Below are positions 35,421-43,962 of a stretch of DNA of 64,000 bases, one piece after another. The DNA is taken from contig NZ_BJXB01000014.1 in the NCBI RefSeq assembly GCF_007990775.1, forward strand, positions 62,001-126,000, written 5' to 3'. Every line of letters starts with the position of its first letter. The stretch's first letter is position 1. The position numbers and the translations under genes are program-made. The stretch comes from Deinococcus cellulosilyticus NBRC 106333 = KACC 11606. Its GTDB lineage: Bacteria > Deinococcota > Deinococci > Deinococcales > Deinococcaceae. The notes below the pieces were generated by a model. That model was not told the origin of the DNA. It was given only the letters and a program-made list of their open reading frames with translations, and searched no databases.

Positions 35421-37076
35421 TTAGGACTGTTTGCGGACTTTTTCGGCTTCTGGACGGTAACTGTAGTAGTAGTAGTAGTACCCATCCTTGCGGCTGGTGA
35501 CCTTGTTGAGCACAAAGCCCACCAGATGGCAGCCTGCAGTGCGAATGTTTTTGAGGGTGGCTTCCACGTTGGCGGAAGTGGTCTGGTGGGCTTCCACCAC
35601 CATCAAAATCCCCTGTGTGAAACGGGACACGGTGAGGGCATCGGCCAGAGCAAGAATGGGAGGGCTGTCCAGCAACACCACGTCATAGGCTTTTTCCCAG
35701 CGGTCCAGCAGTTCTGGGAGTTTTGCGTTGTTGATCACGTGGGCCGCAGAACGCTGGGGAATGCCTGCAGGCAGCATGTCGATTCCCTGGCTGACTTGCA
35801 GGGCCTGTGCTGCTTTGGGATTGATCAGTGCAGTTTGCACATCACGGGCTGGAGTGGTGGTGTCATTGTCTGCACCAGGCATGGCATGCCAGCCCAGAGG
35901 TTTGATCTGGGACCACACCTTATGCTGGGTGGGGCGGTGCAAGTCAAGGTCAATGATGAGCACTTTCAGGCCGGAACTGGCGAGCCCTTCTGCCAGAGCG
36001 GCAGTGACACTGCTTTTCCCTTCTCCAGAGCGGGAACTGGAAACCACCAGACGGCGTGCCCCCTTGTTCCCCTCGGTGTAACTCATCAGGCTGACCCGCA
36101 GGAAGCCCACAGCTTCATAGAGCATGCCTGAACGGGCACTTTCAATGATGCCACGTTGCAGGGTCTTGGTGTTGAGTTTGGGCAGTTTGCCCAGCACCGG
36201 GACCCCGTAAACCGTCAGGTCTTCATCGGATTCGATGCGCTTGCGCAGGGCATCCGAAACCAGGGCAAAGCCAGTGGCCAGGAACAGGGCGAGCAGGGTG
36301 GCGAGGGCAGCGTTGCGCACAGGCCGTGGGGACACGGGCACAGAGGGATCTTCCGCTTCAGAGACCAGGGAGAGGGTTCCAGTGGCAGCTTTCTCAAACA
36401 CTTCAATCTGTGCGAGGTTCTGGTACACATTGGCACGGGCAGAGATGAAGGTCTGCTGTTCAATGCTGCCTGGCTGGGCACGCTTGATGTCTGCATCAAA
36501 AGCCGACAGCTGTTGTTGCAGACTGCTCTTGGCCCGCTTCAGACGTGCAGTTCCTCTGGCCACGTCCCAATCCAGCAGGGCCTGCGTGGCTGCATTGGCC
36601 AGAACGCTGGCTGCCTGTGGACTGCCAGCACTGGCTGTGATTTCGTAAACACCAGCCAGATAGACGTCCAGTTTGGCACGCACCTCCAGACGAGAAAAAG
36701 AGTTGCGGCTCAATTCTTCATTGAGGTCATCAATGATGAGCTGTTTTTCACTGGCACTGAGATTGCTTTGTTCCAGCGCCGTGATGATGTTGTTCACCAC
36801 TGTGCGGCTGTGAATGGCCTTGTCCACTGCACCCTGGGGAAGTGGCGGTGCAGAAACCAGGGTGTTGTTGATGACGCTGTTGCCGTTGTCTGTTTTGACT
36901 GCGATCACACTGCTGACAGCTTCATACTGAGGGGCCTGTTGTTTGCTGATAAAATAAGTCAATCCGCCAGTGAGAGCTACGCTGATGCCGATGAGCAGGG
37001 CATTTCGGCGCAGGGTGCCAAATAGTTTGACGATGTCTATGTCGTCATTGCGTACGTTCTGGGTTTGTTCAAGCAT
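35421..37076 (-). CDS. polysaccharide co-polymerase fused to BY-type tyrosine kinase (Wzc-like), 551 aa
   Basis: Bacterial tyrosine autokinases control capsule and EPS chain length. An N-terminal Wzz domain has membrane helices near residues 28-48 and 285-305. The kinase domain has Walker A SRSGEGKSSVTAAL near residue 351, Walker A' VLIIDLDLHRP, and Walker B VVLLDSPPILALADAL near residue 465. The C-terminus carries the autophosphorylation cluster: six consecutive tyrosines, then S and Y. The six tyrosines are encoded by a pure TAC trinucleotide repeat. A GAGG lies ten bases before the ATG. It probably regulates the adjoining locus. Confidence 0.92.
   Translation of the reverse strand: MLEQTQNVRNDDIDIVKLFGTLRRNALLIGISVALTGGLTYFISKQQAPQYEAVSSVIAVKTDNGNSVINNTLVSAPPLPQGAVDKAIHSRTVVNNIITALEQSNLSASEKQLIIDDLNEELSRNSFSRLEVRAKLDVYLAGVYEITASAGSPQAASVLANAATQALLDWDVARGTARLKRAKSSLQQQLSAFDADIKRAQPGSIEQQTFISARANVYQNLAQIEVFEKAATGTLSLVSEAEDPSVPVSPRPVRNAALATLLALFLATGFALVSDALRKRIESDEDLTVYGVPVLGKLPKLNTKTLQRGIIESARSGMLYEAVGFLRVSLMSYTEGNKGARRLVVSSSRSGEGKSSVTAALAEGLASSGLKVLIIDLDLHRPTQHKVWSQIKPLGWHAMPGADNDTTTPARDVQTALINPKAAQALQVSQGIDMLPAGIPQRSAAHVINNAKLPELLDRWEKAYDVVLLDSPPILALADALTVSRFTQGILMVVEAHQTTSANVEATLKNIRTAGCHLVGFVLNKVTSRKDGYYYYYYSYRPEAEKVRKQS
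35463..35480 (-). repeat. (TAC)6 trinucleotide repeat encoding a tyrosine run
   Basis: Six perfect TAC codons on the minus strand (GTA units on the plus strand) encode the tyrosine cluster of the BY-kinase. Slippage would change tyrosine number without breaking the frame. Confidence 0.9.
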
Positions 37077-37186
37077 CAGGAAAAGACCTCACGAGATGAA
37101 GCATCTACCCACTCTGGTACAGAACAGATGCAATAGGGACCGTTCTGACCCCATCTCCACATTCACCAATTGTTACACAAATGTGT

Positions 37187-38053
37187 TCAAATGTCTGCTG
37201 ATGGGTCACAAAAAACAGTTTCAGAAAGTCTTAAGGTCTCTTCACCCACATGAACATCTGGCTTGAAAAACCTCAGAACCTGTTCGGTGGGCAGGTTGCC
37301 GACCAGTTCATCGGCAGCAAATGGACAGCCCCCAAAACCTCCTATGGCACCCTCAAACCAGCGGATGCCATGACGCCATCCTGCAGCAATGAGGGCATGG
37401 GTGTGCTCTGGTCGGGCATGCAGGTGCAGTCCCAGGGTGTCACTGAGGCCGTGACTTTGCATCACGCTGCAAACTTCTGAAATCAGATCAGGTGTTGCTG
37501 TTCCCACCGTATCTGCCAGCGCAATGTTTGGAATGTTCAGGTCTCTGAGGCGTCTGATGCTGTCTAGAACAATCGCCATGTTCCAGGGATCTCCATAAGG
37601 ATTGCCAAACCCCATGGACAGGTAAACGACCAGGCCTTTTTGAGCTGCATCCGCCTGGGTCTTGAGGCGTTCCACCAGGTGCCAGGCTTCTGGAAGGGTT
37701 TGCCTTGCATTGCGCAACTGAAAGGTCTCCGAGATGGACAGGGGAAAACCCACACTGGTGACTTTTGGTTGTTGTGCAGCTCGGTCCATGCCTTTTTCGT
37801 TGGCAATGATGCAGAGGTAATCCCTGCCCTCTGGATCAGGCAATTCCCGGAGGACATCTTCAGTGTCCTGCATCTGGGGAACGGCTTTTGGGCTGACAAA
37901 GGAGCCCAGATCCAGATGGGTGAATCCTGCATCAAGCAGAGCATGGATGTAACGCACCTTGGTCTCGGTGGGAATGAAATGTTTGAGGCCCTGCCAGGCA
38001 TCGCGCGGACATTCCACATATTTGATGCCTTCTGGAAAGAGGGGACTATTCAT
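37187..38053 (-). CDS. hydroxymethylglutaryl-CoA lyase-like protein, 288 aa
   Basis: HMG-CoA lyase cleaves HMG-CoA to acetoacetate and acetyl-CoA, the last step of leucine breakdown. The TIM-barrel DRE-metallolyase fold is seen from VECPRDAWQGL (where R and D replace the family's usual PRDGLQ phrase) through ALADTVGTATP, GLHLHARPEHTHALIAAGW and the signature GAIGGFGGCPFA with the active-site cysteine near residue 255. I chose ATG 38053 because AGGAGT precedes it; it overlaps the end of the enoyl-CoA hydratase gene by 8 bases. Other family lyases (for example acting on related acyl-CoAs) cannot be excluded. Confidence 0.88.
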   Translation of the reverse strand: MNSPLFPEGIKYVECPRDAWQGLKHFIPTETKVRYIHALLDAGFTHLDLGSFVSPKAVPQMQDTEDVLRELPDPEGRDYLCIIANEKGMDRAAQQPKVTSVGFPLSISETFQLRNARQTLPEAWHLVERLKTQADAAQKGLVVYLSMGFGNPYGDPWNMAIVLDSIRRLRDLNIPNIALADTVGTATPDLISEVCSVMQSHGLSDTLGLHLHARPEHTHALIAAGWRHGIRWFEGAIGGFGGCPFAADELVGNLPTEQVLRFFKPDVHVGEETLRLSETVFCDPSADI

Positions 38054-38828
38054 CGCGGGACTCCTGCCACCTTGGAGCGCGCTTCTCCAGAAAACTGGTG
38101 ATGCCCTCGCGGAGGTCTGTGGTGGTGCGTGCCCAGGCATTCATCTGGGCAGCATGGCTGAGGGCTTCTTGCAATCCCATCGAAGGGAGGGTGGCGAGCA
38201 GGGATTTGCTGCTGCTCAGGGCCACTGGGGAGTTTCTGGCGATCTGTTCAGCAAGGGCGTTTGCACGGGCAAGCGCCTGTCCCGGCTCGGTGAGTCGGTT
38301 GATCAGGCCCATGCGGTAGGCTTCTGCCGCAGAAATGGCCTCTCCGGTCAGCAGCAGCTCACGGGCATGTTTTTCACCCACTGCACGCAGCAAGAAAATC
38401 ATCACGATGGCAGCAACAAAGCCGAGTTTGACCTCGGTGTAAGCAAAACTGGCTTCACTGGAAGCGACCACCAGATCACAGGCACTGGCCAGCCCTGCCC
38501 CTCCAGCAATGGCTTTCCCCTCCACGGCTGCAATCACAGGTTTTGGACACATGTATATGGTCTCGAACAGGTGGGCCAGTTTACGGGAGTCCCGCAGATT
38601 GTCCTCGCTGCTCGATGAGAGCAGGTGATGCAGGTTTTTGAGGTCAGCCCCACTGCAGAAGACTTTTCCCTCTGCACAGAGCACAATCACCCGGGTGGAT
38701 TCGTGGCTTTGCAGGGATTCGAAAGCGTCTTGCAGGTCCTGAACCATTTGTGGGCTGAGCGCGTTGCGGTTCTCGGGAGAGGCCAGGGTCAGGCGGGCGA
38801 TGGGTCCATCGTGCTGGATGTGTAACAT
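38046..38828 (-). CDS. enoyl-CoA hydratase/isomerase family protein, 260 aa
   Basis: This crotonase-fold enzyme has the oxyanion-hole segments CSGADLKNL near residue 60 and IAGGAGLASACDLVVAS near residue 108. One catalytic glutamate is present in YTEVKLGFVAA near residue 132, but the other usual position (the E of GGGxELA) is Leu here (GAGLA). That pattern is known in crotonases that do not act as simple hydratases. The context (HMG-CoA lyase and acyl-CoA dehydrogenase) suggests methylglutaconyl-CoA or a related substrate. A GAGGTTCCG lies before the ATG. Confidence 0.86.
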   Translation of the reverse strand: MLHIQHDGPIARLTLASPENRNALSPQMVQDLQDAFESLQSHESTRVIVLCAEGKVFCSGADLKNLHHLLSSSSEDNLRDSRKLAHLFETIYMCPKPVIAAVEGKAIAGGAGLASACDLVVASSEASFAYTEVKLGFVAAIVMIFLLRAVGEKHARELLLTGEAISAAEAYRMGLINRLTEPGQALARANALAEQIARNSPVALSSSKSLLATLPSMGLQEALSHAAQMNAWARTTTDLREGITSFLEKRAPRWQESRDE

Positions 38829-39085
38829 CGGAACCTCAGAAAAAAAAGTTTGGGTGTCCTCTCCAGAATGACAGATCGAGATGAAACCGTGTTCTGGATG
38901 ACTCGCAGATCATGCTCCTGTGGACAGATGACGGATTGCAGAAGGGTGCAAGTGCTAAAACGTATGACAATTTTACAACGACAGTGGAAAAAAGTGTAAT
39001 ATATTGACAGCAACCCCAACGCATGATCCACCCGATGTGAATGAACGCGGGTCTGCCTCAATTTCCCCAGACGAAGGAGCGACGG

Positions 39086-40255
39086 ATGTGGTTTGACATC
39101 ACAAACGAAGAGAAAGCCATTGTGCTGAGCCTCAAAGATTTCCTGCTCACCAAAGCAGAACCCGGTGCCACAGAACGGGACCAGACCGGTGAATTCCCCC
39201 ATGACCTCGTGAAAGCCCTCGGAGAGATGGGCGTGATGGGGGCGTGCACTCCAGAAGCATATGGCGGTTCAGGCTTAAGCACCCACACTTTTGCCCTGAT
39301 CATTGAAGAACTCGCCAGTGTGGATGGCAGCCTGTGCCTGACGGTGGCCAGCCACAACAGCCTTTGCCAGGGCCACATCCTGATCGCTGGCACGGAAGCG
39401 CAGAAAAAGAAATACATCCCAGACCTCGCCAGTGCGAAAAAACTGGGTGCCTGGGGCCTGACCGAAGCAGGAAGTGGCTCAGACTCCGGTGGCCTGCAGA
39501 CCCGCGCCGTGGAACAGAGCGATGGCAGCTGGATTCTGAATGGCTCCAAGAACTTCATCACCCAGGGCTCCGTGGGGGGCACCTATGTGGTCATTGCCCG
39601 CACTGATCCCCCCAGAGAAGGCAAAAGCAAAACCGATGGGATCAGTGCCTTCGTCTTCAACCGGGATGAGGTGTCGGGATTCAGTGTGGGCCGCAAGGAA
39701 GACAAACTGGGACTCCGGTCCAGCGACACTGCTCAGATCGTTTTTGAGGACATCCACCTGCCCAGAGAAGCCCTGCTTGGAGAGAGGGGACAGGCCTTCA
39801 AAGATGTGATGCGTGTGCTGGACGGCGGACGCATTGGGATTGGTGCAATGGCCCTCGGGCTTGGACGCGGAGCGATGGAATACGCCACCCGCTATGCCCT
39901 TTCCCGCAGCCAGTTTGGCAAACCCATCGCCCACCACCAGGCGATCCAGTTCAAGCTCGCAGACATGAGCACCGAACTCGAAGCTGCCAGACTGCTGATC
40001 TCCAAAGCGGCCCATCTGAAAGACACTGGACAGCCCTTCACAGAAGCAGCAGCCAAAGCCAAGCTCTACGCATCAGAAGCTGCCAACCGTGCCTGTGACA
40101 ATGCCATCCAGATCCTCGGAGGGTACGGTTACATCCGCGAGTACCCTGTGGAACGCTTCTGGCGCGACAACCGCCTGACTTTGATCGGGGAAGGCACCAG
40201 CGAAGTGCAGCGCATGATCATTGGCAGACACCTGCTGGCAAAATACGCAGACTGA
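39086..40255 (+). CDS. acyl-CoA dehydrogenase, 389 aa
   Basis: This FAD enzyme introduces a 2,3 double bond into acyl-CoA and passes electrons to ETF. Family signatures are complete: GAWGLTEAGSGSDSGGLQTRA near residue 120, DKLGLRSSDTAQIVFEDIHLP, QFGKPIAHHQAIQFKLADM near 275, and QILGGYGYIREYPVERFWRD near 350, where the GYGYIRE segment includes the catalytic-base region. The ATG at 39086 has AAGGAG six bases upstream; an earlier in-frame ATG lacks support. A TAATAT at 38997-39002 could be its -10. Next to HMG-CoA lyase and hydratase it may use isovaleryl-CoA or a short branched chain. Confidence 0.93.
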   Translation: MWFDITNEEKAIVLSLKDFLLTKAEPGATERDQTGEFPHDLVKALGEMGVMGACTPEAYGGSGLSTHTFALIIEELASVDGSLCLTVASHNSLCQGHILIAGTEAQKKKYIPDLASAKKLGAWGLTEAGSGSDSGGLQTRAVEQSDGSWILNGSKNFITQGSVGGTYVVIARTDPPREGKSKTDGISAFVFNRDEVSGFSVGRKEDKLGLRSSDTAQIVFEDIHLPREALLGERGQAFKDVMRVLDGGRIGIGAMALGLGRGAMEYATRYALSRSQFGKPIAHHQAIQFKLADMSTELEAARLLISKAAHLKDTGQPFTEAAAKAKLYASEAANRACDNAIQILGGYGYIREYPVERFWRDNRLTLIGEGTSEVQRMIIGRHLLAKYAD

Positions 40256-40273
40256 TTCATTCTGGATCATGCA

Positions 40274-40301
40274 GGGGTGGGCCGCTGGCTCACCCCGTTT
40301 T
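40274..40301. terminator. bidirectional terminator between acyl-CoA dehydrogenase and gntR genes
   Basis: GGGGTGGGCC pairs with GGCTCACCCC (one G-U pair) around a GCT loop and is followed by GTTTTG. It separates two convergent genes. Confidence 0.78.
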
Positions 40302-40304
40302 GAT

Positions 40305-41003
40305 TCACGCCTGTCTCAAAATCCCCAGCAGATGGTGCTTGGCGGTTTCAAGGTGCTCAACCAGAAGGGCACAGGACCTCTGGAGGTCCCGTTCGGTGCA
40401 GGCCTGCAGCAGGTTGCGGTGTTCCTGCTGGGAGGTTTTGTTGCGGTCCTCGCCACCCAGGTAGATGGCCATGTAACGGGCAGAGTTGGTGTGCAGCACG
40501 CGGATGGATTCCATCAGGCGGTTCAGGTTCGCAGCGCCATACAGGGTGGCGTGAAATTCCCAGTTCAGTTCCGCCAGACCTGCGGGATCATCGGTCTCAT
40601 CCATGACATCCAGCAGGCCCCGGGCGCGGATGAAGTCGGTGGGGGTCAGGGTGGGGATGGCCCGTTGCAGAATGGTGGGTTCGAGGGCCATGCGCATCAG
40701 GTAGATTTCGTCCACCTCTTCAATGGAAAGCTCACTGACCACCGAACCCCGGTTGGGAATGAAGGTGACCAGACCCTCTGCTTTGAGCTGGTAGAGGGCT
40801 TCCCGGACAGGGATCTTGCTGACCCCGAATTCGGAGGCCACCTCGTCTTGTCGGAGGGGTTCACCGCCCCGGTATTTGCCCTGGATGATCGCCTGCCTGA
40901 GAGCATTGGCAATCATCTCAGGGGTGCTGGAAGGACTTTTGGTCTGAAAACCGCGTTTCATGTTCACCCCGGTGTTCACTGCCCGGACAGGGGAGTGATG
41001 CAT
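40305..41003 (-). CDS. GntR-family transcription regulator, FadR/FCD subfamily, 232 aa
   Basis: Residues about 27-90 form the winged helix, with IANALRQAIIQGKYRGGEPLRQDEVASEFGVSKIPVREALYQLKAEGLV being a classic GntR DNA-binding domain. Residues 95-225 form the all-helical FCD ligand domain with the metal or ligand residues in ELNWEFHATLY and QQEHRNLLQA. FCD regulators usually bind organic acids. The ATG at 41003 is supported by a perfect TATAAT box six bases upstream, so the message is leaderless. A GTGTATACAC palindrome just upstream of that box suggests autoregulation. The nearby acyl-CoA genes may be further targets. Confidence 0.92.
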   Translation of the reverse strand: MHHSPVRAVNTGVNMKRGFQTKSPSSTPEMIANALRQAIIQGKYRGGEPLRQDEVASEFGVSKIPVREALYQLKAEGLVTFIPNRGSVVSELSIEEVDEIYLMRMALEPTILQRAIPTLTPTDFIRARGLLDVMDETDDPAGLAELNWEFHATLYGAANLNRLMESIRVLHTNSARYMAIYLGGEDRNKTSQQEHRNLLQACTERDLQRSCALLVEHLETAKHHLLGILRQA

Positions 41004-41009
41004 ACACAG

Positions 41010-41026
41010 ATTATACGTGTATACAC
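41010..41026 (-). promoter_or_regulatory. leaderless gntR promoter (-10) with adjoining palindromic operator
   Basis: TATAAT (41010-41015, minus strand) is six bases before the gntR ATG. Immediately upstream, GTGTATACAC (41017-41026) is a perfect 10-bp palindrome of the GTATAC core type bound by FCD-family GntR repressors. It lies in the -10/-35 spacer, where binding would block transcription. Confidence 0.65.
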
Positions 41027-41070
41027 TCTTTGAACGTGTGAGCAGGACAGCTGCACTCCAATCTGCCCTT

Positions 41071-41076
41071 TATACT
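41071..41076 (+). promoter_or_regulatory. -10 box for leaderless FMN reductase gene
   Basis: TATACT is followed after six bases by the ATG at 41083, with no ribosome binding site. It faces away from the gntR promoter about 55 bases to its left. Confidence 0.52.
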
Positions 41077-41082
41077 GCGGGC

Positions 41083-41652
41083 ATGACCCTCCGAATCCTG
41101 GCCTTCGCAGGCAGCCTGAGCAGTGCGTCCTGGAACAGAAAACTGCTGGATGAAGCCCTGAGGTTTGCTCCTGAAACTTTTTCTGTCACCAGCATCCACC
41201 TGAAAGATTACCCCCTGCCCCTCTATGATGCCGATCTGGAAAAGGAAACAGGCTTGCCAGAGCCAGCCATTCAGTTGCGTGCCCTGATGAAGGAGCATCA
41301 TGGGCTCCTGATTGCCTCGCCGGAGTACAACGGTGGCATGACGGGTGTGCTGAAAAACACCCTGGACTGGATGTCCCGCAAACATGGAACTGAACGGGGT
41401 CTGGACCCCTTCATGTACAAACCAGCAGCAGTGATCAGTGCCTCTCCGGGCCCTTATGGCGGAGCCAGATCCCTGCAGGCCACGGTCTTTTTATTGCACA
41501 GGCTTGGCTGTGTGGTGTTGCCAGATACCCTTTCTGTTCCCAACTGTGAAACGGCCTTCAACGGGGCAGGACAGTTGACCGGAAAGAACGAGAAAGCCCT
41601 CAGGCGGGTGATGGAAACCCTGGCCCGCATCACCCTGAAATTGAATGGCTGA
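41083..41652 (+). CDS. NADPH-dependent FMN reductase family protein, 189 aa
   Basis: This flavodoxin-like reductase transfers electrons from NAD(P)H to FMN or small acceptors such as quinones, azo dyes or chromate. The FMN phosphate loop is FAGSLSSASWNRKLLDEAL at residues 7-25, and LIASPEYNGGMTGVLKNTLDWMS near residue 80 is the family signature. SASPGPYGGARSLQA near 127 completes the flavin site. Length is normal. The start is the ATG after the TATACT box; the frame is open to 41017, but that part overlaps the operator region of gntR. Confidence 0.9.
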   Translation: MTLRILAFAGSLSSASWNRKLLDEALRFAPETFSVTSIHLKDYPLPLYDADLEKETGLPEPAIQLRALMKEHHGLLIASPEYNGGMTGVLKNTLDWMSRKHGTERGLDPFMYKPAAVISASPGPYGGARSLQATVFLLHRLGCVVLPDTLSVPNCETAFNGAGQLTGKNEKALRRVMETLARITLKLNG

Positions 41653-41654
41653 GA

Positions 41655-42491
41655 TCAGGACACTGTGTGTGCCGCTGTGCACCAGGAAGCAGGAAATTGC
41701 TTCCTGAGTTTGAGCACGGCCTCTTCAGCTTCCTGCTGGCTTTTTGCCAGGGCAAAACAGGTGCTGCCTGATCCACTCATCATCGGGCTGATCAGGTGGT
41801 GGTTTTGCAGGGCCTGCAGCACTTCGCCGATTTCGGGGTGTCTGGCGACCACAGCAGGTTCCAGGGCATTGAAGTAGGGCACCTCCTGCCTGTTGTGCAG
41901 GGCAGCAAGGATGTCCCGCAAAGGCAATTCCGGGGTGAACTGTCCTGTCTGATCCAGCCACAGGTAGGCGTCCCTGGCACTGACCTCTGTTCCAGGATTC
42001 ACCAGCACCAGATGGATCTGCGGGAGCTTCATTGGAGAGAGTTTCTCACCGATGCCTTCTGCCAGGGCAGCCTGACCCACCAGAAAGAATGGCACGTCTG
42101 CCCCCAGCGACTTTGCCAGAGGATGCAGGTCAAGGTCAGAAGGAAACAGCGTTTTGAGGGCCATCAGGGTGGTGGCTGCATCGCTGGACCCTCCACCCAC
42201 CCCTGAAGCCAGAGGAAGCTTCTTGTATAAGGTGATGTGCACCCCTGATTTGACGCCCGCTGCATCCAGATAGGCGCGGGCTGCACGGTACACCAGATTG
42301 CGTTCATCTGTGGGCAGGTCTGCCCCCTCCACCACCAGAGAAAGCTGGTCTGCAGGCCTGAATTCCAGGTGATCACCCACAGAGAGGGGAACCATCAGGC
42401 TGTGCAGGGTGTGGTACCCGTTCTCCAGAATTCCGGTGACCGAAAGCCCCAGGTTCACCTTGGCGGGAGCAAAACGTTTCAGGACGGTCAC
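41655..42491 (-). CDS. ispE: 4-diphosphocytidyl-2-C-methyl-D-erythritol kinase, 278 aa
   Basis: IspE phosphorylates CDP-ME at the 2-hydroxyl in the non-mevalonate isoprenoid pathway. The GHMP kinase fold is clear: APAKVNLGLSVTG at residues 8-20 with the catalytic lysine, YHTLHSLM, and the ATP loop PLASGVGGGSSDAATTL near residue 95. SGSGSTCFAL near residue 242 is motif III. Length fits the family. The ATG overlaps the preceding ispD stop (ATGA), so the two are translationally coupled. Confidence 0.95.
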   Translation of the reverse strand: MTVLKRFAPAKVNLGLSVTGILENGYHTLHSLMVPLSVGDHLEFRPADQLSLVVEGADLPTDERNLVYRAARAYLDAAGVKSGVHITLYKKLPLASGVGGGSSDAATTLMALKTLFPSDLDLHPLAKSLGADVPFFLVGQAALAEGIGEKLSPMKLPQIHLVLVNPGTEVSARDAYLWLDQTGQFTPELPLRDILAALHNRQEVPYFNALEPAVVARHPEIGEVLQALQNHHLISPMMSGSGSTCFALAKSQQEAEEAVLKLRKQFPASWCTAAHTVS

Positions 42492-43171
42492 TGTGCAGAG
42501 CTCCTTTTCTGGTCCCAGATCTGGGCGAAGGCGGTGGCAAGCTCGAAATCTGCAGGGGTGGTCACTTTGAAGAGCCTGGAATCTCCCAGCACCAGTTCGA
42601 CGTTGGAGGCGTACCGGCTGGCAAGCCCTGCATCGTCTGTGGCATCAAAACCCTCCTGCAGTGCCTTCAGGTGAGCGTCCAGAATGGTGTTCCTGCGAAA
42701 AGCCTGTGGGGTTTGCACAGCCCAGGTCTTGCTGCGGTCCACGAGGTAGCCCCAGAACCCACCAGAAGCATGCACGAGGGTATCCGTGGCAGGGAGTGCA
42801 GCCGTAACCGCACCACTTTGCACCACCCGGCCTTTGATGCGTTCAATGACTTTTGCGCTCAGGAAAGGGCGTGCAGCATCATGGATCAGCACAAACTCCG
42901 CCTCTGTGGCCTGCAGCAGCCGAAAAACCGTGTCCTGACGGGTTGCTCCACCCTCAATCTGTTTGACCCCCTGGTCCAGGGAGTGGCCTGCTGGAAGGGC
43001 CACCACCACCTCATCCACCAGAGGAGAGAGGTTGTCGATGGCGCGGTCCAGCAAGGTGCGACCGTTGAGTTCCACCAGGGCCTTGGGCACGCCAAATCCC
43101 AGACGGGTCCCACTGCCTGCAGCGGGAATCAGTGCAGCAAAACGGGGAAGTTTGCTCACTGTCCGGTCCAC
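42488..43171 (-). CDS. ispD: 2-C-methyl-D-erythritol 4-phosphate cytidylyltransferase, 227 aa
   Basis: IspD makes CDP-ME from CTP and methylerythritol phosphate, the step before IspE. The nucleotide loop is LIPAAGSGTRLGFGVPKALVELNGRTLL at residues 14-41, with the catalytic arginine and lysine. VLIHDAARPFLS near residue 97 and TPQAFRRNTILDAH near residue 160 are family signatures. The start overlaps the ubiX 3' end by 16 bases, forming a ubiX-ispD-ispE operon. Confidence 0.95.
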   Translation of the reverse strand: MDRTVSKLPRFAALIPAAGSGTRLGFGVPKALVELNGRTLLDRAIDNLSPLVDEVVVALPAGHSLDQGVKQIEGGATRQDTVFRLLQATEAEFVLIHDAARPFLSAKVIERIKGRVVQSGAVTAALPATDTLVHASGGFWGYLVDRSKTWAVQTPQAFRRNTILDAHLKALQEGFDATDDAGLASRYASNVELVLGDSRLFKVTTPADFELATAFAQIWDQKRSSAQ

Positions 43172-43713
43172 CTTTTCATGCGTCCGCTCTCCAGACCGAA
43201 CTGGTCCAGAATGCGGGTGGTGAGGAAGGCCAGAACATCCTCCACGCTCTCAGGGGTGCTGTAAAAACCTGGACTGGCAGGCAGAATCACTGCCCCGGCA
43301 TCATGGGCTTTCAGCATGTTCTCCAGCATCGGACGGGGATAGGGGGCCTCTCTGGGCACCAGCACCAGAGGCCTTCTTTCCTTGAGGGTCACATGGGCCG
43401 CCCGGGCAATCAGGTTGTCTCCCAGACCCAGGGCCACCTTCGCCAGGGTGGAACTGCTGCAGGGCACCACCACCATGCCCAGGGTGCGGTAACTGCCAGA
43501 AGCAATGCTGGCCGCCAGATTGCGGTCATCATGCACCTCACTGCCCAGGTCCAGCAGTTCCTGAATGGGGGTTTTGCCCTCGGTTTCCCACACCCGTTTG
43601 GCACCCTCCGAGACCACCAGATGGGTGTGCACCCCCAGGTCTTTCAAGGTGCGCAGCAGGTCCAGGGCGTAAGGGGCTCCGCTTCCTCCGGTGACGCCAA
43701 CAACCAGTTTCAT
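43156..43713 (-). CDS. ubiX: flavin prenyltransferase UbiX, 185 aa
   Basis: UbiX joins dimethylallyl phosphate to FMN to make the prenylated FMN cofactor used by UbiD decarboxylases in ubiquinone or menaquinone and aromatic metabolism. The FMN-binding start VVGVTGGSGAPYALDLLRTL, VVPCSSSTLAKVALGLGDNLIARAAHVTLKERRPLVLVPREAP at about 88-130, and NMLKAHDAGAVILPASPGFY near 140 match the family closely. The frame is open far upstream, but the protein fold begins at ATG 43713. Its link to isoprenoid genes fits a shared need for prenyl groups. Confidence 0.94.
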   Translation of the reverse strand: MKLVVGVTGGSGAPYALDLLRTLKDLGVHTHLVVSEGAKRVWETEGKTPIQELLDLGSEVHDDRNLAASIASGSYRTLGMVVVPCSSSTLAKVALGLGDNLIARAAHVTLKERRPLVLVPREAPYPRPMLENMLKAHDAGAVILPASPGFYSTPESVEDVLAFLTTRILDQFGLESGRMKRWTGQ

Positions 43714-43736
43714 CAGGGTGATTCTGTCACAAAAAA

Positions 43737-43938
43737 GAGCCGGGGGCCAGGGGCCAGGGACTGAGAGCAAAACAGCAGCCTGGGCTTTCGTCAGAGCAAT
43801 AGAATGCAGGCACACCATTTTTCTCCAGGGTTTCCAGAATCTCCTGGAGCACAGGACATCTCCACCATGGCACTGTATTTTGACTTGACGGTGTGATTTC
43901 AGCATTTACCTTGCTCTCGGCTCTCGGCATCCAGGCTC
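43737..43938 (+). repeat. heptad-periodic repeat tracts between ubiX and the TPR gene
   Basis: Around 43737-43770 the 7-base steps gggggcc, aggggcc, agggact, gagagca can be read. At 43911-43938 the steps are tgctctc, ggctctc, ggcatcc, aggctca. Both end close to promoters or starts. No protein is supported in this 249-base gap. Confidence 0.55.
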
Positions 43939-43950
43939 ACCAAAATTTAG

Positions 43951-43956
43951 TACAAC
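43951..43956 (+). promoter_or_regulatory. -10-like box for leaderless TPR gene
   Basis: TACAAC lies exactly six bases before the ATG at 43963. The last base deviates from TANNNT, so this is the weakest of the leaderless set. Confidence 0.38.
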
Positions 43957-43962
43957 AGAAGC

